Part shown: positions 34,019-45,361 of the stretch, in pieces
Position numbering within the stretch: the first letter of the stretch is position 1
Layout of the letters: each line of letters begins with the position of its first letter
Source of the DNA: Fremontodendron californicum
Lineage: Eukaryota > Streptophyta > Magnoliopsida > Malvales > Malvaceae
Direction of reading: 5' to 3'
DNA length: 64,000 nt
Assembly: GCA_030761205.1 (NCBI GenBank)
Contig: JAULJL010000041.1
Location: 1,808,001-1,872,000, forward strand
The notes under the pieces: model-generated
Told to the model about the DNA's origin: nothing
Databases searched by the model: none
What the model saw: only the letters and a program-made list of their open reading frames with translations
Translations under genes and position numbers: made by a program

Positions 34019-34541
34019 TGTTGTGCGGAAGCGAATTGATATTACTAAAACCGATTTAAACACACTGAAAAAACACCGATATTTTACGTGGTTCGGCAAC
34101 TGTGCCTACGTCCACGGGAGGAGGAGCTTGAAGCTTTGTATTAATGGAGTTTAGAGTACAAACATATACCGAATTCAAGGTGCTACACAAGCACTGAACT
34201 CACAACTCAACACAATACCGAATTACTCTATAAACACAGAGTATTTGCTTCAACAATTTAGCTCTAACTTACTCAACTCTACTCTCACTTCTTTCTCTCT
34301 TACTCTACATGGCTATTTATAGCCATAATATCAAGGTGTGAATACTAAGCAAGTGGCAGCCACCATAGCCACCTTCCACCACCTATCTTGGTGTGAACAC
34401 ATTGCAAGTGGTAGCCACCATAGCCACCATCCATTTGCAAGTGGTAGCTTCCATTATTGGTGGTGCAAGTGGTGCAAGTGGTAGCTCCATTATTGGTGCT
34501 AAGCCACCAAAGGTGACTTTGAGCCATACCATATTCCAACA
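34019..34541 (-). repeat. 5' LTR of Copia copy 1
   Basis: 523 bp, partner of 30093-30615; it should carry the promoter that transcribes the element leftward. TATA-like ctataaata is at about 34314-34325 on the minus strand. Confidence 0.95.
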
Positions 34542-34864
34542 AAACAAACATTGTAGACTTTGAAAAACAAGGTTATAAATTATAATCTTAAGGTTTAAAA
34601 CTGGCCTAGCATGAGCAAATGGTAGCCACAATATTATAACATTGGAACATTTCTGGCCACAAGCGGAAAAAAAGGTTATAAGGAATAAGGAAGCTCTTAA
34701 AGCCAGGAAGTGACTGATGAACATTATCTTTATTCTGTCCACTTAGTTGAATTACCAAAGGGCTTTCGGATCTAAACAAAGACAATGATAATATGAAATT
34801 GGCTAGCAGACCATTTAGCTGTATATTAGTGCCACGCAAAATGCTTCAAAAGCGATTAGATAGG

Positions 34865-35198
34865 ATGTTTTAATCTCACATAAAATTAAAAAAAAGATTT
34901 TTGGGCATATAAGCACATATAAGTATGAGCATTGCACATCCCAATAAGTTAGTTTTGATCACGTGACAAGTAGTATTAGAACCAACCCTTGACTGTCTGA
35001 CTCTACACCGAGCGTTTCAACTAGCAGACAGAGTGAGTTAGCCATGACGAGGGCGCCACAAGATTGGATGAGGAAGAATGTCACTTCAAGTGTTCTAAAG
35101 GGAGAGTAGACAAAATATTTCAATCCCACATTAAAAAAAAAGATTTTTGGACATATAAATGTGAGCGCTACACATCCCATTAAACCGATTTTACAGGG
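34865..35198 (+). mobile_element. TRIM relic
   Basis: Two diverged short terminal repeats (34865-34968 and about 35112-35198) share aatc(t/c)cacat, aaaaaagatttttgg(g/a)catat, gtgagc/atgagc, (t/g)acacatccca. Directly after the first is agtagtattagaacc, a degraded version of the tggtatcagagcc primer site; directly before the second is aaagggagagtagaca, a polypurine tract. The internal part is only about 140 bp without an ORF, the defining layout of terminal-repeat retrotransposons in miniature. Confidence 0.7.
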
Positions 35199-37214
35199 AA
35201 AAGATAATGACCACGTGCCCCTGCTGAGGAGTTTTGATTTACTGACTTTCCAAAGAAGTAAATGAGAGAGACCTCACCATTTGGACAAAAGGGGTTGAAT
35301 CTGGAGTTTGACAAATATCTTATACACTTAGGCATGCAAAAGAAAATCCAAAAGGAACTATTATTTCACAAAGCATGGTCTTCCAGGCTAGCCTGGAATC
35401 AAATCTTACTGGCAATTGACAACTCATGTTCGTGAAATGGAAATCACAAAACTGTATGGTTGTGTCGTAGCCATTGCAATTCACAATTAGACCCCCCATT
35501 CCCCAATCTCGTTTATTCTTGTAGGAATTATTTCCTCAGATTAGAGTTTATCAACTTTGGTTTGAATTGGAAAAAATTCCATCTCAGGAAGCAACTTGGG
35601 TAGACATAAGGCTCTACCAGATAGCAATTTCAGATGCTTTTCTTTCCACATCATGCCTAACAGCACTTGTTTAGAAAAACTATGTTATCCGGATTCGGAA
35701 TGAGTGTTAGATACGGGATGTGTTCGATATGGGATGTTCAATTTTTTGAAAGTTTTTTTTTTTTATTTATATATTTGGAGGATTATACCCATATATTCAT
35801 GTCTGAATATATGTCGGACACAGGTGTCAAATACAAATACTTTAAAAAAATAAAAAATTTGAATAACATAGCCAAAAAGTTTTAATAACATTCCGAATAA
35901 CATAGCAAAAAAAGTTTTAATAACATTACATGCTTAATACATTGTTTCAGTCAATTTTTCCTGTAACCCAAACTGTGCAATAACATCTCTCAACAGGGGA
36001 CTAGGTGAACCTAAACATCAGCATCTTCAATTCCGTGGAAATAACATCTATTCTAATTTTGACTAGGCCCCATCTCTGGTGGGGTTTATTTGGCTGGATA
36101 GCACAATAGCTTGAAACGACACCTTCAGTGTGAGGTGTTTATATGTATATCTCAGTGTCACAGTGTTGGATAATTTTATAAGCACTTAGTAAATATTTTT
36201 GCATATACATATATATAATATGAATAAAATATTCAAATAGAAACACTTACAGTTTTGGTAGAATCAAAAAATAGAATATCCAGTCAAGGTTGAACCTTTG
36301 ACCTTAAGACGATTATTGCCTGTTTTTACGGTGTTTACAGTCTATTGCAATTCGTCTCCCAGGCCTCCTCGATAACGTTGCAAAGAGCATACTCGAAGCA
36401 ACACGACGAACCAGAAAAGATGTCGATCTCTTTCACAAGACAATAGGAATACCGAAACATTTTTTGTGTGTCTAAAAACAAGCACAGCCTCTGATTATTT
36501 GTAAGAATGCAAGAGACTTTTCGGACAAACACTTTTGTTGGTAAATAATTTTATTTGGTCAGACACATCTTTTGAGATAAAATGGTCCGAACATACATGT
36601 CTTAATTAGACAAGTCACTTGGTTGGTTGTATCGGTTCGGTTTGGACCGAAAAAACATGTCGGTTGGGCAGTAAAAAAATTAATTACTGACCCAAACCCA
36701 ACCTGACCCAGTTAGACAACATCAACCAACTTCTTTCTCTTCAAGTGGCTACCATGAGATTAATTTCTCATTCAAACATAATATCAATTGTGTACATAAA
36801 TTATATATCGTGTATCTACTTATGATGACCTATGTATTGATATACGTATTTCGTATATATACACTCAAATTAACTATTGATATCCAACACACAGTCCACA
36901 CTAACATATAAAATGTAAAGTATTGTCCGTTTCGTATCATTGAACCTCATATTTTTATCCCATAAAAGACGTCTCATAAATTGATAAAATAAACACTTAA
37001 AATACTTAGTCGAACTCTAATTGATATGAGATTCAAGGTTTCCCTTTGGAATCGGAAAACTCAGCTTTTATTCTTGGGGAATTTTTTTCCCCACAGTCAA
37101 TTCCTTCACTTATGTTTACATCCTTCTTTTTACAGGATCAGAACTAGGTAATGAATTGCTCATCTTGTGAAATGGCAGTAATAATAACGATAATAAGAGT
37201 AATGGGTGATGATT
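35199..37214. other. Intergenic DNA
   Basis: No gene is supported. 35250-36100 is less AT-rich than its surroundings but has only short open frames. ggatgttc/atgtcggacac words near 35700-35830 resemble a degraded dispersed repeat also seen near 39370-39500 and 44650-44800. Confidence 0.45.
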
Positions 37215-37325
37215 TTTTTTTTTTACAAAGGAAGTCATTGCTTAGATATTGAGATTCAAATCTTAAATTTGTTAAATGTTATCTTTTAAGAATGATTATA
37301 TGAACCAACTAAGTTAAACTGCAAG
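37215..37325 (-). mobile_element. Possible second-family SINE, minus
   Basis: On the minus strand it reads tttaacttagttggttcata, ttcttaaaagataacatt, then gatttgaatctc in B-box position. It is paralleled by 48003-48135 and 9500-9600. Confidence 0.45.
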
Positions 37326-37525
37326 TTTAGTTATGGGCGATAATGATACATGTTAAAAATCAATAACTTTCAAAGCCATTTGTCAGAAGTTTCATTAAGA
37401 AATTGATCTTTTAGGTACGCAATCGACATCTCTGTATTATTCCAAAGAAGTAGGTATCACCAAAAAATTATTAAAAAGGTAGGAAAAACTAAAGAAGGAA
37501 AATATAAAATGATAGAAGAAAATGC

Positions 37526-37577
<52 letters not shown>

Positions 37578-40500
37578 ATTTCAACCTTTCCAAATTACAA
37601 TTTTTTGAAGTTAATTGGCAAAACTCACTATCTGTTTGATCAAAAATCAAGCAAAGTTATTCCCAGACAGCTTGAGTTCAGACTTCAGAATCAGACTTCA
37701 AATTTCTTAAGTTTTGTTCACTAAGGTCTTATTTTATTGCTACCAGCTTTCACTTTAACAGTAATAACTTTTGATAGGCAAATCAAAATCTGCAATAGCT
37801 TTGAAAATAAAATTTCAGTACTATTCAGTGTTGATGGGCTATGTAGTTTTGATAGCCTACTTAAAAAGTATAATCTCTAATTCTGAGAATGAAAACTGAA
37901 AAATCCTATCTATGATATCTTTAAGTTTTGACAATATCTCTTTGAAAAAAATTTGAGATATCGAGTTCTATTCTTAGCATGTAGATATGGGTAAATAAAA
38001 GTAACATAAACAAATTATATCTTTAAATAAGCAAAAATTAAAAACCTGCACCCGAGCATTTAATTAGTGATTGATGCATAATCCTTTACTCAAAAGAGGA
38101 ACGTTCGAATTCTCTTTACAGATTAAAAAAAAAAAAAAAAAGTAGAAGTGCTAAAATAAATTCGAACTTGAAAAATTCGTATCTAAAATGATTAAATTTA
38201 TAAAAAAATCAAAATCGAAATGTTCCGAACCAAACTTGAAAAGCTTGATAAAATAATTATATCTTTCATAAAATCTAAAAAGTGACTTAATTAACTTGAA
38301 CCTGAACTCAATAAAATCATAAAAAAAATAAACTCGAAAAAACTTGAATCCGAAATAACTCAAATCTAAAATTAACCCAAACCCACCAAATCTGTTCGTT
38401 TGTTACCACTAAAAAAATTGAAAACCTGGAAGTTCTGTTCTTTGATTTGTTACGTCATGCTCCAATCTGATCCTGAAAAAAATGATGTAATTATCATCAT
38501 TAGTTGGTATAATTGTGAGGACCATCCTACTTTGGCCTTGAATTATTTAAAAAAAATTAATGTAACAACCATGTTGAAATCACCTCCACTTAAGAAATTA
38601 ACCACTTTTATTTTCTCCAATTGCTTTTCAACTACTTTTCAAATGCTAGCATGCTAGCCCCTTTTGTTCATACTTTCAGTTTATATTTGACCTTAACCTG
38701 AGTGAATTTTTCTTTTCTTTTTTTTTTGTTATGTTTAGATAAATGTTAGTAAAGTAAAAAAAAAATTAATGCATCTTTTTATATTTGGATAATTAAAATG
38801 TGTTAGAAAAAAAAAATAATGTTAATCTCTTTCGTTTGGTTAACGTATAGAAATTAAGGAAAGGAAAAGAGAAATTATAATATACATTTTCAATTATGCC
38901 TTTTCTTTTTAATTAAAATAAAATATAAATATTATAAATCAAATAATAAAAAATAAAAAATAAAATAAACATTATATTAAAAAATATGAATGTAAAAATA
39001 AAAAAGACAATAAAAATTAAAAAAAATTTATAATTTTTAATATCAATTACGTGAAGTATTTAAGTTTAAAAATGAAAAAATTATTCTTTATAATATTACT
39101 TGTAATTTGATGAATGTAGAATGGGTAATATGGATAATTTATATTTAAACTTTTTCTCTACTTTCTCTTCATTTTTCACCAATTTGGGATTTTGAAAAAC
39201 TGGATATATTAAGGGAAAGTGATCGGTGCTCAACTCCCCTCACTTTCCTTTATTATTATTATTTTTACCCAAATAAGGAAAAGCAAGAGAAATGTTTCTC
39301 ATTCTCCCTTGCTTTGCTTTGCTTTGCTTTCTTTTCTCTCCCCTACTCCAATCCAAACATAGATTTAAAGAATTCATGTCCAACATATGTGTTTGATACA
39401 TATTTGAATATAGATATAAAATATAATTCTTCAAATATATAAAAAAAACTTTTAAAAAAATAAATATATCCGTATTCGAAACATACGACAATTCTTATAA
39501 CATGTCCAACCAAGATTTCTTGTGCCGACAACTAGTGTAATTGAAAGTACTTATATAATAATTTTTCGAATGCAATTGAAAACAAAAAAAAACGATAAAT
39601 TACATGTTTTTACTTCACCAATAAAAACAGCCAAGCTCTTCGATACATAACCATATATATCTTTTGAAAATTCCTGTTCTGATTTTATTTTATTCAAATA
39701 AATTTAATTAACCAATACCCTCAATTATTATTAAATTATTTGAAATTTTTAATGTTGTCTGCAAGAATATATTCTATTTGGATTTTTTTTATGTTCTTAT
39801 TAAGACAGTATTCTTTTCAAATACATTAAAAAAAAAAAGATAAATTTGAAAAACATGTCTTCAATAATAACATAATTGTTCAATAGTATAATGATTAATA
39901 ATAATCTATAAAAATAAAATAAAATAAAAATTATTGTTAAGAAAATTATAAAGATATTTTTACTCTTAATGAATTACTTAGAGTTAAAAAAAATGACAAC
40001 TTTGTCACGTTAGTATTTAAAAAAAAAAATTTAATTTTTTAAATTTATTTTTAATTCAAAATTTTAAAAAATAAAAACATAAAATTTTTAATTTTAAAAA
40101 TCAAAATTTTTAATTTATTTTTTAATTAAAAAATTTTAAAAAATAAATGAACAGAATAATATTTCTGAAATTAAAATTTTAAGTTATTGACTTGAAAGAA
40201 AAAAGGAATAAGATATTTTTTCATAAAGGATAATTTTATTTTTACAAATTTTTTTTATTTTTAAAAAAAAATTATTTCATGTTATTATACTTTGAATGAT
40301 ACTTTTACTATTCAAAATGATGTTTTTCAAATTAACCCTCCAGAAAAAAAAAAAATGGGATATTTGGCTACCAAGTGGCAGCGAAAGAATCCGTGAAATT
40401 CTTTTAATATATAAGCAATAATAAATTTTCAAAACTTGATTCTCTACAAATACATAGAAAAAAAATAATTGAAATCTTAATTTGTCACTTCAAAATTTTC

Positions 40501-40719
40501 TTGGGGCCCAGTTTTGCACTTTTCATTTTTCTCCACTTCTAATTTCATCTCTAATTTCATTTCATTTCAAATAACTTCTTTTCATTTCTCTTTGATTATT
40601 TCCTTCCTTTTTTTTCTTCTCCCTTATCAATCAAAACACACATCGATAAGTTTATCAATACTCGAAGGCCAAGTAACTTAGTTTATTTTTTCCTTTCCCA
40701 ATTGTTTATGAATCGAATC
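37326..40719. other. AT-rich intergenic DNA
   Basis: No gene is supported. Contents are a (TA)n microsatellite at 37529-37574, a minus-oriented low-complexity frame at 38151-38363, long A/T runs (40010-40330) and a gctttgctttgctttgcttt short tandem repeat near 39311-39331. Confidence 0.5.
37529..37574. repeat. (TA)n microsatellite
   Basis: About 23 uninterrupted AT dinucleotides. Confidence 0.95.
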
Positions 40720-40945
40720 AAATTCAGATAGTAAAAAAATTTAATTATTCAAAATTTGATTTTGTTCGTCGAGTTCGAAAAATCCATTTAATTGTTTAAA
40801 AAATATATTTTTTATAATTAAATTTAAATAAAAATTATTTTTTATTTATTAAATAATAATTCGAGCCGAATCGACTCGACTTAGATTTAAAATACTCTAT
40901 CTCAACCCGAATTCAATTCGAATCGGATTTATCAAATCGAACAAG
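40720..40945. repeat. Dispersed repeat family D copy
   Basis: cgtcgagttcgaaaa, then tataattaaatttaaataaa in the core and taataattcgagccgaatcg at the other side. Same order as the copies at 51790-52025 and 55025-55225. Confidence 0.55.
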
Positions 40946-41539
40946 TAATTTAATCCTTTAACATGTAAGAAGAAAGGGAAAAAAACAGTGTAAATCAGCT
41001 GCATTCCCAACTCTGATTTTAAAATGATATTTTTTACTATTTTTTTACTATTATTGACAAGGGCATGCATGGATGAGAGCCTCGACTGAGCTTTTAGGCT
41101 TCTTCTCTGAGCAATATTACTGTCATTGGGCATGTTTTTCCATTAAAAGAGTGATCATAATTCTCCATTGTATGAACTATGATGAATGGTCTCAATGCTG
41201 TATTCCTGTCAATCTTGGGACCATTGACTTGACTGCCTTTATAACCTATGTAGTCAAATAACATGAAAATTAAGCTGTTTTTCATTAAGCTTTTTTGAAA
41301 ATTAATTGTAATAAGAACAAGTTTGGCATGAAATCTGGCATAATTAAACTAGACTTTTTATGAATTCAATTTTTCTAAATTCTAGAAACAATGGTATTTT
41401 AATCTTATGAGATCTACCTAAAATTTACATTGGTGGTATAAAAGGTTATTCTTTTGTTTGGTGAAAAGCTTTATCTTTGTAATATCCCGTAATATTTCGA
41501 AACGATTAACATAATAAAAAATTCTTGAATTTTATCATT
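40946..41539. other. Intergenic DNA
   Basis: Three short overlapping open frames (60-80 codons on both strands at 40897-41285) have no recognisable domain. I see no gene. Confidence 0.4.
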
Positions 41540-41800
41540 TTTACTACGTTTATATATTTTTATTATATCCAAATAAGTTTTTAACTTTTAATTTGCATTC
41601 AAATAAACTCTTAATTTTTAATTTGTACCCAAAATAAGCCTCTAACATAAATAAATATTTCATTTAAAATAATAACTTATTTGAGTACAAATTAATCAAA
41701 GGATAAGAACTTATTTAGGTACAATAAAAATATAAAAACTTATTTTAAAAAATAAAATAGTTGAAAGATTTTTTTTAAGATTTTAACCTTTCGAGATCTT
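41540..41800. mobile_element. Foldback (MITE-like) element
   Basis: The left half reads catttttactac, ccaaataagtttttaac, tttaatttg(c/t)a; the right half is its inverse (aagaacttatttaggtacaa, aatataaaaacttatttt). Same layout as 6770-7075. Confidence 0.55.
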
Positions 41801-41861
41801 CAAATTAAAGTCTGAAATTCTAACATGTCCGGTTTTTACGGAGAAAAGCTCTATTGGAGTA

Positions 41862-42255
41862 AGGTCTCGTTTAGCATTGCTTTTAGCACAGCTTTTGAGG
41901 TCAAAAGCTGATTTTCACCGCAAACGTAATGCTAAACAGATAAAAAAATTTGGCTTCTGCTGTTAAAACCATGGTTTGAAAAGCCAAACCAAAAAGCCAA
42001 AAAATATAGCTTTTGGGCTTTAAAAGCTGGCTTTTGGATAAAATGACTTTATTATCCTCACATCTCTACACTTTTATTATTTTAAACATATCTTTTTTTG
42101 ACATTTCAATTTCCTATAACACTTTTTCACAGCAATGCTAAACAGTTAAAAGTTTTTAAACCACACTTTTTCACCACACTTTATAAACACACTTTTTCCA
42201 ACTCGAGCTTTTTTCAACCCAAACCTTTTTCCAACAGCAATGCTAAACTAGCCCT
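41862..42255. mobile_element. MITE with GTTTAGCATTGCT inverted ends
   Basis: The left end aggtctcgtttagcattgct and the right end agcaatgctaaactagccct form an inverted pair. Internal words repeat the theme (aatgctaaacag, aaaagc(t/c), gcttttgg). No ORF. The ends resemble hAT-like plant MITEs; the target duplication is unclear. Confidence 0.75.
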
Positions 42256-42289
42256 AAGTTGATCAAGTCCTGTATCCTAAGCATGTAGT

Positions 42290-42482
42290 AGACCTAATAA
42301 TTCGTGTATTCTTATTATATTCATTTACTTTTACATATCATAGTAGTGTTTAAAGTATTATATATTTATATAAATTTTAATACGTGAATAATTTGGGTTA
42401 TATAGATTTTAACATGTTTATGTATTCGTGTTGTGTTCGTATTATTTTTTAAATCGTTTTCAAAATTACCAAATTTAGCATG
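42290..42482 (+). repeat. Dispersed repeat family B, plus copy
   Basis: attcgtgtattcttattata, gtgtttaaagtattatat, ttttaatacgtgaataat, gtattcgtgttgtgttcgta and a terminal aaaattaccaaattt. Confidence 0.6.
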
Positions 42483-42501
42483 CAGTTTATCTATAATTTA
42501 T

Positions 42502-44027
42502 AATATATATAAAAGCACGAATCTGGAGAATCTTTTGAACTGACGAAAATACCTATTGTTGTTCATTATATTACTAATTTACCATTTTAAATAAATTTTT
42601 ATTAATAATAAGATTTATCTAATTTATAAGGAAGAAATTTAGTTTTATTAAAATACTTTCATTAAATGGATTAACTTGATAATAAATACAATTGATATGA
42701 AACTGATTTATCTTAAAAGTTTAAATTTTTCATTAACTTAGAAAAGTAAATCAATTTATTTAGTATGAATAAAAAATAATTAATTTTTACATTAATTTTT
42801 TTATATTCATAATTAATTTTGTATTGATATTGAAAATAATAAATTTTATAATAATTTGATATAATTTGCATATGAAACAAATTTTATCAAATTTTAGTTA
42901 GTATACATTTGATTAGTTTTATTTATTTTTAAAATATACACATATATATTTAAAAATAAATAAAATAACGAGTATTCACATACAAACGTATGTGATAACA
43001 AATACTACTATATATAAAAGCATGAATGTGGAGAATCTTTTGAACTGACGAAAATAGTCTTTATTATTCACTATATTTCTAAATTGCCATTATAAATATT
43101 TTTTTATTATTAATAAGATTTATCTAATTATAATTAAAAAGTTTAATTTCATTAAAAAAACTTTTGTTAAATGGATTAATTTGATAATAAATAAAAAAAA
43201 TTAAAAATTTATGTAGAATTGCTTTATCTTAAATTTTTTAATTTTTCACTAATCTTAAAAAGTGAATTAATTTATTTGATATAAATAAAAAAGTTCAAAT
43301 ATACATTAAATTTTTACCTTCATAATTAATTTTGTATTAATATTAAAAATAAAATAACGTGATATAATTGTTACATGAAACAAATTTTACATGCAAATTT
43401 TAGTTAATATGCATTTTATTTTTTTATTTTTTTAAAATATACAATTATATATTCAAATTTTAAAATAAATAAACCAAACAGCATTCACATGCGAATGCAT
43501 GTGATAACAAATATTAGTATATATAAAGCATGAATGTGAAAAATCTTATGAACTAACGAAAATACTCATTGTTGTTCATTATATTACTAATTTAACATTT
43601 TAAATATTTTATTATTATTAATAAGAATTATCTAATTTATAAGAAAAAGATTTAGTTTTATTAAAACGCTTTCGTTAAATGGATTAATTTGATAATAAAT
43701 ATAAAATTAAATTTATATGAATCTGCTTTATTTTAAAAGTTTAATTTTTCACTAACCTTGAAAAGTAAATCAATTTATTTAGTATAAATAAAAAATAATT
43801 AAAATTTACATTAAGTTTTTTATATTCATAATTAATTTTGTATTGATATTAAAAATAATAAACTTTATAATAATTTGATATAATTTGCATATGAAACAAA
43901 TTTTACTAAATTTTAATTAATATACTCTTTATTAGTTTTATTTATTTTTAAATTATATAACTATATATTCAAAAATAGATAAAATAACGAGTATGTACAT
44001 ATAAATACATGTGATAACAAATACTAG
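42502..44027 (+). mobile_element. Head-to-tail array of three Helitron-like units
   Basis: Units span 42502-43007, 43008-43517 and 43518-44027 (506, 510 and 510 bp). Each starts tatatataaa(a)gca(t/c)gaat and carries cttttgaactgacgaaaata, attaataagatttatc, aattaattttgtattgatat and attttaatt blocks. Each ends with an imperfect to perfect 7-bp hairpin (cacatac-aaac-gtatgtg in unit 1, cacatgc-gaat-gcatgtg in unit 2), a spacer ataacaaata and a terminal CTAC/TTAG/CTAG. A hairpin about 10 nt before a CTRR end and the lack of terminal inverted repeats are typical of non-autonomous Helitrons. No ORF. Confidence 0.78.
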
Positions 44028-44789
44028 TAAGATTTAAAGATGAGAATAAAGGGATCAATTCAAAAGGAGAGGAGTTTTATTAAACAATTGACCAAGCAAA
44101 CAATCCTATTGAAGCAACTTGATGTGGCACATTCTAATTGGAATCCAATTAGCCAACCATAATCAAATATGCCAAATAGAAGAATATGTCACCACAAAGC
44201 AATTGCCCAAAAAAAAAAAAGTCATTATATCCTAACTCTAGTCTTATGGCATACTCTAATAGCAAATGACACCAAAGGTTTTGCAAAAGGCACAAAAAGG
44301 CAAAAAGGCAAAGCTCAAAAGGATCACGAAAAGAAGGCTGAAAAAGGTGGGAGGAGGCCAAATATTTGCCTATAGTGACCAAAGCACATTGGGTAGTGAA
44401 CAGTAGAGAAAAAAATGGGTAGTAAAATTTTGGGTTATAATGAGATATTGGAAGAGAGTGGGTGACAGACCCATGTGAGTGACCCACCACCTCCACTACT
44501 ATCACCACCCCTTTCCCTCTCTCTAATAGGCCAGTGGATTTCTTGGTTGGCTTCATATCAACGCTAACAGCCAAAATAACCCAACCACAGCAATAAAATC
44601 TTATGTTGTTCATAATCTTTGTTTTTTTTTTTGAAATATTCATATTTTATATTTATATTCGATATATATTCAGATATAGATATAAATATAGAGATATGAT
44701 ACATTAAAGATCTTCTAATTACATGAAAAAACTTAGAATAAATTAGACATACCTGTGTCAGACACATACCCATATCCGATACTCACACT
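44028..44789. other. Intergenic DNA
   Basis: Less AT-rich stretch upstream of the trihelix gene. A 164-codon minus frame (44643-44149) has skewed composition and no domain; I do not count it as a gene. Confidence 0.45.
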
Positions 44790-45062
44790 CTAGTCCGAGT
44801 AACATAGATAAAACCAACGTACCCACAAATACATTTGACAATTCGTATATTTATGTCGTGCTTATATTTTTTTCATTTCATAATCGTATTTAAGGTGTTA
44901 TATATTTATATAAATTTTAACATATTAATAATTCGTATTATATAAATTTTGATACGTACGTGTATTCATGTCGTGTCATATTTTATGTCATATTTTAACT
45001 ATTTTTTTATATCGTATTTATATCATATAAATATATCGTGTCCAAAATTATCAAATTTATTG
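44790..45062 (+). repeat. Dispersed repeat family B, plus copy
   Basis: Best plus-oriented copy: tttatgtcgtgcttatattt, cgtatttaaggtgttata, aaattttaacatattaataa, cgtgtattcatgtcgtgtca, atttttttatatcgtatt and a terminal caaaattatcaaattt. It ends 300 bp before the trihelix start codon. Confidence 0.65.
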
Positions 45063-45361
45063 GCTTGACAAAGCTACCACTTTTCTTGGTTGCCCACTAA
45101 CCCTAACCCTTTCCTTTCCCTATTCCATCCCCTCTCTCCAATGCTAGTGGCTCTCTTTCTCAACTCTCCCTTTGGTAGGCCACTAGCCCTAGCCCTACCT
45201 TTTTTTCCCCTTTTTTCTCTAATGCTAGTGGTTCTCCAATTACTCTCTTTTCTATCCCCCACTAAGTCTTTCTTTTGAGCTTAAACTTCTTTGATGGTGT
45301 GAATACATGTTAACAGCTAAAGTAGAGTAAAAGTTTCTTTTTTGTTTTAGTATGGGGAGAG
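45063..45361 (+). promoter_or_regulatory. Pyrimidine-rich leader/promoter of the trihelix gene
   Basis: The stretch is strongly C/T-rich on the plus strand and contains a small direct repeat (ctctaatgctagtgg / ctccaatgctagtgg, near 45137 and 45218). CT-rich tracts next to the start are common in plant 5' UTRs. No convincing TATA box. Confidence 0.4.

Larger units (their letters stand above)
30093..34541 (-). mobile_element. Full-length Copia-type LTR element, internally deleted (copy 1)
   Basis: The element is bounded by a 5-bp target-site duplication aaaca (30088-30092 and 34542-34546). Its LTRs are 30093-30615 and 34019-34541, both 523 bp and identical by eye, with TGTTG...CAACA ends. It reads on the minus strand: 5' LTR at right, primer-binding site, GC-rich leader, a Gag-protease-start ORF, a small remnant of integrase, a broken reverse transcriptase and the polypurine tract beside the left LTR. 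At 4.45 kb it is shorter than normal Copia elements. The identical LTRs indicate a recent insertion although Pol is not functional. A second copy with the same large deletions is at 57555-62012. Confidence 0.95.

Noticed and set aside
42502..44027. Regular ~510-bp repetition considered as a CRISPR array or a satellite
   Set aside because: Only three units without spacers in a plant genome, each with its own Helitron-like 3' hairpin; a related single copy occurs at 7117-7654.
44149..44643. A 164-codon open frame on the minus strand upstream of the trihelix gene
   Set aside because: Skewed composition with long Phe/Leu runs from A/T tracts, no recognisable domain, and no splice or codon pattern supporting a gene.
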